Part shown: positions 9,921 through 17,694 of the stretch, piece by piece
Numbering within the stretch: the first letter of the stretch is position 1
Layout: every line of letters begins with the position of its first letter
Origin: Vreelandella zhuhanensis
GTDB lineage: Bacteria; Pseudomonadota; Gammaproteobacteria; Pseudomonadales; Halomonadaceae
DNA length: 64,000 bases
Direction: 5' to 3'
NCBI RefSeq assembly: GCF_009793355.1
Contig: NZ_WTKP01000003.1
Span: 248,001-312,000, forward strand
Made by a program: the position numbers and the translations under genes
Notes under the pieces: generated by a model
The model's database searches: none
Seen by the model: only the letters and a program-made list of their open reading frames with translations
What the model was told of the DNA's origin: nothing

Positions 9921-9933
9921 GTAGTTTAACTAC
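9921..9933. repeat. 13-base palindrome GTAGTT-T-AACTAC
   Basis: Perfect dyad around a single central base, 14 bases before the terminator stem. It may be an operator or part of a transcript fold; no known consensus recognised. Confidence 0.4.
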
Positions 9934-9946
9934 AAGATCTTCTGCC

Positions 9947-9977
9947 AACGCCCCCGTTCCCTGGGGGCGTTGTTTTT
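9947..9977 (+). terminator. intrinsic terminator upstream of pckA
   Basis: AACGCCCC pairs with GGGGCGTT across an eight-base loop, followed by GTTTTT. A textbook intrinsic terminator ending transcription from hslO or from a transcript in the gap. Confidence 0.85.
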
Positions 9978-10106
9978 GGCATAATGCCTGCGTTTTCATC
10001 GAACCTGGCCCAGTAAGCGGTTGTCGCATGGGGGTTGGGATGATTTTTTATGGCGTCGGTGACGCCTGGTAAATGAGAGAATCGGCCCAAAGGCCAAGGA
10101 ATCGAC

Positions 10107-11663
10107 ATGACCACGACTCAAGCCGCTCCCCAAGTCCATGTTAATCTCAGCAGCGCCGAACTTATCGAGCGCGCCATAGCCCGTGGTGAAGGCCGCCTGT
10201 CAGCCGATGGCGCCCTGGTAGTCAACACGGGTGACCGTACCGGCCGTTCACCCAAGGACCGCTTCATCGTCGACGAGCCCTCGACTCGCGATCACATCGA
10301 TTGGGGCAGCGTCAACCGCCCGTTCGATGCAGATAAGTTCGATGCTCTCTGGGGGCGGGTTGACGATTATCTGGCCAGTGCCGATCACTTCGTTTCCGAA
10401 CTGCATGTCGGCAGTGATCCGACGTATTATCTGCCGGTACGTGTGACGACCGAAACCGCGTGGCACAACCTCTTCGGCCGCACCATGTTCGTGCGCCCCG
10501 AGGTATACAACCCCAGTGCCAAGAATAACTGGCAGATTCTCAATGCGCCGTTTTTCGAATGTGAGCCCAACCGCGACGGGACTAACTCCAGCGGTTGCGT
10601 GATTATCAACTTCACCCAGCAGAAAGTGTTGATCGCCGGCATGCGCTACGCCGGGGAAATGAAGAAGGCGATGTTCTCGGTACAGAACTTCCTGTTGCCG
10701 GCATCCGATGTACTGCCCATGCATTGCTCGGCTAACGTCGGTGAAGACGGCGAAACCTGCCTGTTCTTCGGCCTTTCCGGTACCGGCAAGACCACGCTCT
10801 CCGCCGACCCGGCACGCTATCTGATCGGTGACGACGAGCATGGCTGGGGTGAAGGCACGGTATTCAATTTCGAAGGGGGTTGCTACGCCAAATGTATCGA
10901 CCTTTCCGAGAAAAATGAGCCGGTAATCTGGAAGGCCATCAAGTTCGGTACCGTGCTGGAAAACGTGGTGTTGAATGACCGTCGCGAACCCAATTACGCC
11001 GATGACGGCCTGACCCAGAACTCGCGTGCCGCTTACCCGCTTGAGCACATCGAAAAGCGTGTCCTGGAAAACCGTGCCGGTGAACCCAACGCCATTGTCT
11101 TCTTGACCTGCGACATGTCCGGGGTGTTGCCGCCGGTGTCCGTGTTGAGCAAGGAAGCTGCAGCGTACCATTTCCTTTCCGGTTACACCGCCAAGGTAGG
11201 GTCCACCGAGATGGGGGCTGCCGACGGGCTTGAAGCTACCTTTTCGACCTGCTTCGGCGCGCCGTTCTTCCCGCGTCCTGCCCGTGAATACGCCGATCTT
11301 CTCATCAAGCGGGTGGATGCCAAGGATGCCCAGGTCTATCTGGTCAATACCGGTTGGACCGGGGGTGCCTACGGTGAAGGGGGTGCTCGCTTCTCGATTC
11401 CCACCACGCGTGCCATTGTCAGTGCGATTCAGTCCGGTATGCTGCGTGATGTAGAAACACGCCATGTGGACGGCCTCAATCTGGCGGTGCCGGTTGCCGT
11501 GCCGGGGGTGGATTCCAGTCTGCTCGACCCGCGCGACACCTGGGAAGACCGTGCTGCCTATGACCGCAACCTCCAGGAGCTGGCGGCCAAGTTCGTGGAT
11601 AACTTCAAGAAATTCGAAGGCGTCAGTGAAGCCATCGTCAAAGCCGGTCCCCAGCTGACCTGA
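10107..11663 (+). CDS. pckA: phosphoenolpyruvate carboxykinase (ATP)
   Basis: Catalyses oxaloacetate + ATP to phosphoenolpyruvate + CO2 + ADP, the entry step of gluconeogenesis. The 518-residue protein carries the kinase-1a P-loop [13 protein letters not shown], the adjacent metal-binding LIGDDEHGW and the N-terminal substrate Arg region [14 protein letters not shown], all typical of the ATP-dependent (not GTP) enzyme. The ATG at 10107 is preceded by AAGGA. It is monocistronic: a terminator lies upstream and another hairpin downstream. Confidence 0.97.
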   Translation: MTTTQAAPQVHVNLSSAELIERAIARGEGRLSADGALVVNTGDRTGRSPKDRFIVDEPSTRDHIDWGSVNRPFDADKFDALWGRVDDYLASADHFVSELHVGSDPTYYLPVRVTTETAWHNLFGRTMFVRPEVYNPSAKNNWQILNAPFFECEPNRDGTNSSGCVIINFTQQKVLIAGMRYAGEMKKAMFSVQNFLLPASDVLPMHCSANVGEDGETCLFFGLSGTGKTTLSADPARYLIGDDEHGWGEGTVFNFEGGCYAKCIDLSEKNEPVIWKAIKFGTVLENVVLNDRREPNYADDGLTQNSRAAYPLEHIEKRVLENRAGEPNAIVFLTCDMSGVLPPVSVLSKEAAAYHFLSGYTAKVGSTEMGAADGLEATFSTCFGAPFFPRPAREYADLLIKRVDAKDAQVYLVNTGWTGGAYGEGGARFSIPTTRAIVSAIQSGMLRDVETRHVDGLNLAVPVAVPGVDSSLLDPRDTWEDRAAYDRNLQELAAKFVDNFKKFEGVSEAIVKAGPQLT

Positions 11664-11725
11664 ACGAACGTTAGGCTTGGGTAATATTTGCCTAGATGAG
11701 AACTGACAGCTCAAACGATAGTCTG

Positions 11726-11763
11726 AACGGGGGAAGCGTATATCGCTTCTCCCGTTGTGTTTC
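11726..11763 (+). terminator. hairpin terminator after pckA
   Basis: AACGGG-GGAAGCG pairs with CGCTTC-TCCCGTT around a TATAT loop, followed by a T-rich stretch (GTGTTTCT). Likely terminates pckA. Confidence 0.65.
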
Positions 11764-11829
11764 TGGCATCTGGGGAGAAGGGCGAAGAATCTTTTACAGC
11801 CTTGATACATATCAGGCAGGAGAACTCTG

Positions 11830-12327
11830 ATGAAGCGTCGGCATTTTTTAGGGTTGGCAGCGGCTGCCGGTGTGGTGGGGAGTTTGCCGGGTGTTGCGTT
11901 TGGTTTTCCACGGTTGAAGCTTTCACGTGCTGCCGACATAACGCCACTCGAACTCAGTGATGCCGAGTGGCAGGAAAGACTGACCGCGGCGCAGTATGAC
12001 GTCCTGCGTGACCATGCCACGGAGGCGGCCTTTTCCAGCCCATTGAACGACGAATGGAGAGAAGGTCGCTATCATTGCGCCGGTTGCGATCTGGTGTTGT
12101 TCGAAAGCGCCATGAAGTTCGAGTCGGGTACCGGCTGGCCAAGCTTTTTCGAGCATGTCGAAGGGCACCTGTTGTCGGAACTGGACTTCAGCATGATCTG
12201 GCCGCGTACCGAATATCACTGCGCGCGTTGTGAAGGTCACCAGGGGCATGTCTTCGAGGATGGACCTGAGCCTAGCGGCTTGCGGTGGTGCAACAATGGG
12301 GTGGCATTGCGCTTCGTACCGGCATGA
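11830..12327 (+). CDS. msrB: peptide-methionine (R)-S-oxide reductase with Tat signal
   Basis: Reduces methionine-R-sulfoxide in proteins. The 165-residue protein starts with MKRRHFLGLAAAAG, a twin-arginine (R3-R4) signal followed by a hydrophobic, Ala/Gly-rich stretch, so it should act in the periplasm. The catalytic domain has the two zinc pairs CAGC and CARC and the GTGWPSF substrate motif. The catalytic Cys154 is in RWCNNGVALRF, where the family norm is RYCxNS. GGAGAACTCTG precedes the ATG. Typical cytosolic MsrB lacks a leader; Tat-exported versions are known in some proteobacteria. No msrA is adjacent. Confidence 0.93.
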   Translation: MKRRHFLGLAAAAGVVGSLPGVAFGFPRLKLSRAADITPLELSDAEWQERLTAAQYDVLRDHATEAAFSSPLNDEWREGRYHCAGCDLVLFESAMKFESGTGWPSFFEHVEGHLLSELDFSMIWPRTEYHCARCEGHQGHVFEDGPEPSGLRWCNNGVALRFVPA

Positions 12328-12374
12328 AGCGACATTGCGGCGATTGTGATACCTTGTCGCATCTTTGATGCCGC

Positions 12375-14738
12375 ATGAGTTATTTGCGATATATGAATGT
12401 CAATCAGCGTATTATCTCGCGCCTTGCCGACGAGCTTGCCGTTCGCCCTCAGCAGGTAACCGCCACTGTCGAGTTGCTTGATGGCGGCGCCACCGTGCCT
12501 TTCATTGCCCGTTACCGCAAGGAAGTTACCGGTGCCCTGGATGACACCCAGTTGCGCCAACTGGACGAGCGCCTGCGTTACCTGCGTGAGCTGGAAGAGC
12601 GGCGTGCCGCGGTCATCACCGCCATCGATGAACAGGGCAAGCTGAGTGATGACTTGGCGGCCAAGCTGCAAGCCGCGGATACCAAGCAACGGCTGGAAGA
12701 TCTTTATCTTCCCTACAAGAAAAAGCGTCGCACCAAGGCACAGATAGCTCGTGAGGCCGGCCTGGAACCGCTGGCCAATGCTTTGCTTGGCGACCCGACG
12801 CTGATCCCGGAAACCGAGGCCGCCAACTACCTGCGCCCCGCTGAAGGCGATATTGCCGCCATCGAGGATGCCAAGGCGGCACTCGACGGTGCCAAGCAGA
12901 TTCTGATGGAGCGCTTTGCCGAAGACCCGGAATTGATCGGCATGCTGCGCGAACGGTTATGGGCCGAAGGGCGGCTGAGCGCCCGTGTGCTGGAAGGCAG
13001 ACAGCAGGAAGGCGCCAAGTTCTCCGATTATTTCGAACATGATGAAGTCCTTGCCAAGGTGCCTTCCCACCGGGCGCTGGCCATGTTCCGGGGGCGCAAC
13101 GAAGGCGTGCTGAGCCTGGCGATTCGTTTGCCGGGGGAAGAGGAGGCGCCGTTGCATCCTGCCCAGGTGATGATTGCCCGGCAGTTCGGCCTTCGCGATC
13201 AAGGGCGCGCTGCCGACCGCTGGTTGGCCGAGGTGGTGCGCTGGACCTGGCGGGTGAAGCTCTATACCGCCCTGGAAACAGAATTGCTGGGCCGTCTGCG
13301 TGAACAGGCCGAGCTGACCGCAATCGAGGTATTTGCTGCCAATCTGAAAGACTTGCTGTTGGCCGCGCCCGCCGGACCCAAGGTCACCCTGGCGATCGAC
13401 CCCGGCCAACGTACCGGCTGCAAGGTGGCGGTGGTAGATGCCACTGGCCAGTTCGTGGCGCACACCACCATCTACCCTCATGCGCCGCAAAAGCAATGGC
13501 GGGAATCCCTGGCCGAGCTCGCCCGCTTGGCGAAAACCCATGCTGTGGAACTGGTGGCCATCGGCAATGGTACCGCCAGCCGTGAAACCGACAAGCTGGC
13601 CGCCGAACTGGTACAGCTGCTGGCGTCTGAGCAGCGCCTGAGCAAGGTCATGGTCAGCGAAGCGGGCGCCTCGGTGTATTCGGCCTCGGAATACGCCGCC
13701 CGTGAATTTCCCGACCTGGATGTCACGCTACGCGGCGCGGTGTCGATCGCCCGGCGCTTGCAAGACCCCTTGGCGGAGCTGGTCAAGATCGAGCCCAAGT
13801 CGATCGGGGTGGGGCAATACCAGCATGATGTCTCACAGCTGCAGCTTTCGAAAAGCCTGGAAGCGGTAATCGAGGACTGTGTGAATGCCGTGGGGGTGGA
13901 TCTCAATACCGCTTCCAGTGCCTTGCTTTCAAGAGTGGCGGGGCTGAGTACCATCCTGGCCGAAAACATCGTCATGCAGCGCAATCAGCAGGGCGCGTTC
14001 AAGACACGCAAGGCCTTGCTGAAGGTCAGCCGTCTGGGGCCGAAAACTTTCGAGCAGTGCGCCGGTTTTCTGCGTATCAACGCCGCGGAAAACCCTTTGG
14101 ATGCCAGTGCCGTCCACCCGGAAGCCTATTCGCTGGTGAAGCGCATGGCCGCGTACAGCGGGCGTGATCTGGGTGGTTTGATCGGTGACAGTGCGGCGAT
14201 CAAGGCGCTCGATCCCGCCGATTTTGCCGATGAACGCTTCGGTATTCCCACCGTCAGCGACATTCTCAAAGAACTGGACAAGCCCGGGCGTGATCCTCGA
14301 CCTGAATTCCGTGCCGCTGAATTTCGTGAGGGGGTGGAAACCCTAAAGGACCTGGAAGCCGGCATGGTCCTGGAGGGCACGGTAACCAACGTGACCCACT
14401 TCGGTGCCTTTGTGGACATCGGTGTTCACCAGGATGGGCTGGTGCATATTTCCGCGCTTGCCGACCGTTTTGTCGAAGACCCGCGCAGCGTGGTCAAGGC
14501 CGGTGATATCGTTCAGGTCAAGGTGATGAACGTGGATATTCCGCGCAAGCGCATCGGTCTTTCCATGCGCCTGGATGACAGCGTGGAAGAAGAGGCCGCC
14601 GCACCTTCCCGCCAGCCGGACACTAGCGCCAATGCCCGGCGTCGCCCGGCCAAGAACCGGGGGAAAGCGACACAGGAGGACAACGCTCCCGTGGGGGCGT
14701 TGGGCGCGGCGCTGCTCAAGGCGCGCCGGGATAACTAA
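12375..14738 (+). CDS. tex: Tex family transcription accessory / RNA-binding protein
   Basis: Tex is a conserved cytoplasmic RNA-binding protein linked to transcription and toxin expression. Visible in order are the N-terminal helical region with PFIARYRKE (about residue 37), a YqgF/RNase H-like fold ([17 protein letters not shown], about 339-355), tandem HhH regions (about 500-600), and a C-terminal S1 domain ([20 protein letters not shown], then [17 protein letters not shown], about 660-735). The tail is basic and disordered. Length 787 fits the family (about 770). Two in-frame ATGs (12375, 12393) are possible and neither has a clear ribosome site; by homology the second ([11 protein letters not shown]) is at least as likely. 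Confidence 0.94.
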   Translation: MSYLRYMNVNQRIISRLADELAVRPQQVTATVELLDGGATVPFIARYRKEVTGALDDTQLRQLDERLRYLRELEERRAAVITAIDEQGKLSDDLAAKLQAADTKQRLEDLYLPYKKKRRTKAQIAREAGLEPLANALLGDPTLIPETEAANYLRPAEGDIAAIEDAKAALDGAKQILMERFAEDPELIGMLRERLWAEGRLSARVLEGRQQEGAKFSDYFEHDEVLAKVPSHRALAMFRGRNEGVLSLAIRLPGEEEAPLHPAQVMIARQFGLRDQGRAADRWLAEVVRWTWRVKLYTALETELLGRLREQAELTAIEVFAANLKDLLLAAPAGPKVTLAIDPGQRTGCKVAVVDATGQFVAHTTIYPHAPQKQWRESLAELARLAKTHAVELVAIGNGTASRETDKLAAELVQLLASEQRLSKVMVSEAGASVYSASEYAAREFPDLDVTLRGAVSIARRLQDPLAELVKIEPKSIGVGQYQHDVSQLQLSKSLEAVIEDCVNAVGVDLNTASSALLSRVAGLSTILAENIVMQRNQQGAFKTRKALLKVSRLGPKTFEQCAGFLRINAAENPLDASAVHPEAYSLVKRMAAYSGRDLGGLIGDSAAIKALDPADFADERFGIPTVSDILKELDKPGRDPRPEFRAAEFREGVETLKDLEAGMVLEGTVTNVTHFGAFVDIGVHQDGLVHISALADRFVEDPRSVVKAGDIVQVKVMNVDIPRKRIGLSMRLDDSVEEEAAAPSRQPDTSANARRRPAKNRGKATQEDNAPVGALGAALLKARRDN

Positions 14739-14759
14739 GCCTGTGATAACTAAGCCTGT
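14730..14759. repeat. 15-bp tandem duplication across the tex stop codon
   Basis: GATAACTAAGCCTGT occurs twice head to tail (14730-14744 and 14745-14759). The first copy contains the tex stop codon. It looks like a recent slippage duplication. Confidence 0.9.
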
Positions 14760-14827
14760 GTGGCTTGAATCTTGCCATGGCGGCGCCATATCCTTCTGCT
14801 TGATGGCCCCGCCGATCGATTTCACCC

Positions 14828-14849
14828 AGGCCCGCCCGGCGGGCCTTTT
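14828..14849 (+). terminator. intrinsic terminator after tex
   Basis: AGGCCCGC pairs with GCGGGCCT around a three-base loop and is followed by TTTT. It ends tex transcription just before the gshA ribosome-binding site (AAGGAG), so gshA translation signals lie right behind the hairpin. Confidence 0.8.
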
Positions 14850-14866
14850 GACAAGGAGCGTTCACC

Positions 14867-16576
14867 TTGCTTGAACCTCTTGCTGTGCCAAGCTCATCCA
14901 CGGAGTCAATCACAAGCTCGGTGCCGACTGCCCTTACCCGGCAGGTGGATCGTCTGATCCCGGCGGCTCGCCAAGGGCGTATCAGTCGTCTGCGTCGTGG
15001 TCTGGAAAAAGAGGGCTTGCGTGTTGATCCTGACGGGCATATCGCCCAGACCCCGCACCCTTGGGCGTTAGGTTCCAAGCTGACGCATCCGCATATCACC
15101 ACGGATTATTCCGAGGCCCTGCTGGAATACATCACCCCGGTATATTCCCAGCCGCGCGAGGCCTTGTCCTTCATGGCCGACCTGCATCGCTACAGTTATC
15201 GCTACCTGGGGGATGAGTTGATCTGGCCGGGCAGCATGCCCGCGCGCCTGTCGGGCAATGAAAGCATCCCGATTGCCGATTACGGTACATCCAATGTGGG
15301 CAAGATGAAAAAGGTGTATCGCAAGGGGCTGGATGTGCGTTACGGGCGCATCATGCAGGCGATTGCCGGGGTGCATTACAACGTCTCACTGGCCGACGAC
15401 ATGTGGCAAGCGCTGCGTGAACTGGATGGCGCCGCCGCAACGCCGTTCAACGATTATCGCTCGACACGCTATTTCGGTTTGATCCGGCATTTCCGGCGCC
15501 ACAGCTGGCTGCTGCTCTATCTGTTCGGTGCCTCACCGGCCATCGACAAGAGCTTTCTCGACAAGCACGCCCTGCCCGGCGGCAAGGTGCCGGAAAAACT
15601 TAAGATGCTCGATGGGCAGACGTACTTCGCGCCTTATGCGACGACCTTGCGCATGTCCGACCTGGGCTATCAGAACAAGGTGCAGGCGCAGCTCAAGATC
15701 TGCTTCAATTCCCTGTCGAATTACGTCAATACCTTGCGCCATGCGATTTCCAGCCCCTGGCCGGATTATGAAAAGCTGGGCGTCAAGGTTACCGACGAAT
15801 CGGGCGAGACGCATTGGCAACAGCTTAACGCCAATATCCTGCAGATCGAAAACGAGTACTACAGCGATATTCGCCCCAAGCGCGTGACACGTCACAACGA
15901 AACCCCAAGCCAGGCACTCGAAGCGCGTGGCGTGGAGTACATCGAAGTGCGCTGCCTGGATCTCAACCCCTTCGATGCCTTGGGGATTACCGAAACGCAG
16001 ATGCGCTTCATGGATACCTTCCTGATGTGGTGCCTGCTCAGCGACAGCCCCTGGATCAGCGATGAGGAATGCGACCGTCTGGACGACAACCGGCGCCTGG
16101 TGGTAGAGCGCGGTCGTGACCCGGCGTTGCGTCTGCTCAACGATGGCGATGCCTGTTCCATCGCCCAGTGGGGTGGGCAAATCTTTGCGGAAATGGCTGA
16201 GGTAAGCCGGTTGCTAGATGCCATGGAAGATGGCTCGCCGCATGCCGAGGCGTTGCAAGCCCTGGCGCCACTGCTGGAAAGCCCGGAGCTCACTCCTTCC
16301 GGTCGCTTGTTGACTCGCCTGCAGGTCAATCAGGAATCGCTGAGCGATGCCATGCTGGCGCTGGCCAAGCAACAGCAGGCGGAATTCATGGCGCAACCTG
16401 CGTCTCAACGTGCCCGGGAGGCGTTGCTGGAGCAGTTGGTGGAAACCTCCCATCAACAGCAGCAAGATATCGAGCAAGCCGATACGCAGAGTTTCGATGC
16501 GTTTCTTGACGATTACTTCAGCCGGGCTCGCGAATCGCGTATATCGAGCTCGCTTGCCTCCGGAGCCGCCTCTTGA
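14867..16576 (+). CDS. gshA: glutamate-cysteine ligase
   Basis: Catalyses ATP-dependent joining of glutamate and cysteine, the first and limiting step of glutathione synthesis. The 569-residue product belongs to the proteobacterial GCL type 1 family (E. coli 518): LRRGLEKEGLRV, TDYSEALLEYITP, YGTSNVGKMKKVYRKGL and the FGLIRHFRRHSWLL segment are characteristic. The start appears to be TTG at 14867, placed nine bases after AAGGAG; there is no better ATG before the conserved region. The C-terminal approximately 40 residues are Gln-rich. The stop overlaps the dsbB start (TTGA). Confidence 0.94.
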   Translation: MLEPLAVPSSSTESITSSVPTALTRQVDRLIPAARQGRISRLRRGLEKEGLRVDPDGHIAQTPHPWALGSKLTHPHITTDYSEALLEYITPVYSQPREALSFMADLHRYSYRYLGDELIWPGSMPARLSGNESIPIADYGTSNVGKMKKVYRKGLDVRYGRIMQAIAGVHYNVSLADDMWQALRELDGAAATPFNDYRSTRYFGLIRHFRRHSWLLLYLFGASPAIDKSFLDKHALPGGKVPEKLKMLDGQTYFAPYATTLRMSDLGYQNKVQAQLKICFNSLSNYVNTLRHAISSPWPDYEKLGVKVTDESGETHWQQLNANILQIENEYYSDIRPKRVTRHNETPSQALEARGVEYIEVRCLDLNPFDALGITETQMRFMDTFLMWCLLSDSPWISDEECDRLDDNRRLVVERGRDPALRLLNDGDACSIAQWGGQIFAEMAEVSRLLDAMEDGSPHAEALQALAPLLESPELTPSGRLLTRLQVNQESLSDAMLALAKQQQAEFMAQPASQRAREALLEQLVETSHQQQQDIEQADTQSFDAFLDDYFSRARESRISSSLASGAAS

Positions 16577-17100
16577 ATGTCACGACCGTACGCCCGGTGG
16601 CGCTGACGGGCCTGGCATTCTGCGCCCTGATGATGGTTGTTGCCCTGGGTCTTGAACATATCGTCGGACTGGCACCCTGCCCGCTGTGCATCTTTCAGCG
16701 TGTGGCGGTATTGGCCACGGCAGCGGTACTCGCGGTGGCAGCCGTGCATAATCCTCACGGACGCTTGGGAACGGCGGTATACGGCGTGCTTGGGCTTGTC
16801 ACTGTGGGGGGTGGCGCATTCATCGCCGGTCGGCATGTATGGTTGCAGACGCTACCTGCAGATAAAGTCCCTAGCTGCGGCCCGGGGCTGGACTATATGC
16901 TGGATATTCTACCGCTCCAGGACGTGGTGGGGATGGTGCTTTCCGGCTCGGGAGAGTGCGCCGAGATTGATTTCATGCTGCTGGGTCTTTCTCTGCCCGC
17001 CTGGACGTTGATCGGTTTTGCCATTCTGGCGCTGGTCCCGCTGAGGCTCCTTTGGCTGGCATGGGCCAAGGGCGCTAAGTTCATTCCCCAGCGGGATTGA
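16573..17100 (+). CDS. dsbB: disulfide bond formation protein DsbB
   Basis: Inner-membrane protein that reoxidises DsbA and passes electrons to ubiquinone. The 175-residue protein has four hydrophobic helices (about 10-30, 41-60, 67-85, 137-160), the first periplasmic pair CPLC (Cys36, Cys39) and the second pair Cys102 and Cys129. The only start consistent with the length and the GGAG site at 16562 is TTG 16573, overlapping the gshA stop. Coupling glutathione synthesis with a disulfide oxidase in one transcript is plausible but unusual. Confidence 0.93.
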   Translation: MNVTTVRPVALTGLAFCALMMVVALGLEHIVGLAPCPLCIFQRVAVLATAAVLAVAAVHNPHGRLGTAVYGVLGLVTVGGGAFIAGRHVWLQTLPADKVPSCGPGLDYMLDILPLQDVVGMVLSGSGECAEIDFMLLGLSLPAWTLIGFAILALVPLRLLWLAWAKGAKFIPQRD

Positions 17101-17155
17101 CAGCGGGAACAGGAACAGGCGAATCTAGCCTCATCAAGAGAGAGCTGGTATCACC

Positions 17156-17193
17156 AAGGAGAGATTTTCATGCTAAGGAGAAAATTCCATGCT
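17156..17193 (+). repeat. duplicated Shine-Dalgarno/ATG segment before rsd
   Basis: AAGGAGAGATTTTCATGCT (17156-17174) and AAGGAGAAAATTCCATGCT (17175-17193) are imperfect 19-base tandem copies. Each contains a ribosome site and an ATG. The second ATG starts rsd. Confidence 0.85.
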
Positions 17194-17205
17194 CGAAGAT
17201 TGTAA
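17170..17205 (+). other. 11-codon leader ORF overlapping the rsd start
   Basis: The first ATG of the duplicated segment opens a short frame, MLRRKFHARRL, ending in TAA at 17203-17205. It has AAGGAG nine bases upstream and overlaps the rsd start in another frame. It could couple to, or compete with, rsd translation. Whether it is translated is unknown. Confidence 0.4.
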
Positions 17206-17683
17206 AAATGCCCGGGAACGCTGGGGTGGTGTGCACTCACTGATCGATCGCTGGCTGGATCAGCGCCACGAGCTACTGGTGAGTTTCGTTGAGCTCAATG
17301 ATGCCTGTGATACGGAGCTTGAAACGGTCAGCAAGGCGCGGATTGACCATTTCAGTGAAGTGCTGATGGATTACATCAGTGCGGGGCACTTCGAGGTCTA
17401 CCCGCAACTGGCGGAGGAGGCTCGCGCCTTCGATGATGCTCAAGCGCTGCTGATCGCCGACAAGCTGCTTGAACGCTTGGAAATGTCCACCGAATTGGTG
17501 TTGGAGTTCGATACCGATTACGCCACTGCACTGAGCTGCGAGCATAACCTTTATCGCCTACCGGCCTGGATCGAACGTCTGTCCAAGGGGTTGAGTGACC
17601 GCTTCGTTCTCGAAGATCAGCTGATCGCCCGGATGCATGCCGTGCATAGCCCCGGCGCGGATGTTGCTTCAGCGGCACCCTGA
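17189..17683 (+). CDS. rsd: Rsd/AlgQ anti-sigma-70 family regulator
   Basis: Rsd binds the primary sigma factor and favours use of alternative sigmas; the Pseudomonas homologue AlgQ affects alginate and siderophore genes. The 164-residue, all-helical sequence begins MLEDCKNARERWGGVHSLID, close to the family opening, and continues with RHELLVSF and DYISAGHFEVY. AAGGAG lies upstream, as part of a duplicated start region. It is followed by the convergent efflux operon 11 bases away. Rsd versus AlgQ naming cannot be separated from sequence alone. Confidence 0.9.
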   Translation: MLEDCKNARERWGGVHSLIDRWLDQRHELLVSFVELNDACDTELETVSKARIDHFSEVLMDYISAGHFEVYPQLAEEARAFDDAQALLIADKLLERLEMSTELVLEFDTDYATALSCEHNLYRLPAWIERLSKGLSDRFVLEDQLIARMHAVHSPGADVASAAP

Positions 17684-17694
17684 GCGGGCTCCCT

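Larger units (their letters stand above)
9784..10106. other. hslO-pckA intergenic region
   Basis: 323 bases without a protein gene that I can support. It contains a 13-base palindrome, a strong intrinsic terminator about 165 bases after the hslO stop (both listed separately), a GGCATAATGCC palindrome at 9978-9988, and the pckA leader. The interval between the hslO stop and the terminator could be a long 3' UTR or a small RNA; I see no convincing promoter inside it. Confidence 0.6.

Noticed and set aside
10248..12020. 590-codon open frame opposite pckA
   Set aside because: It is the antisense shadow of pckA, with no start signal or domain; long shadow frames are common in GC-rich codon usage.
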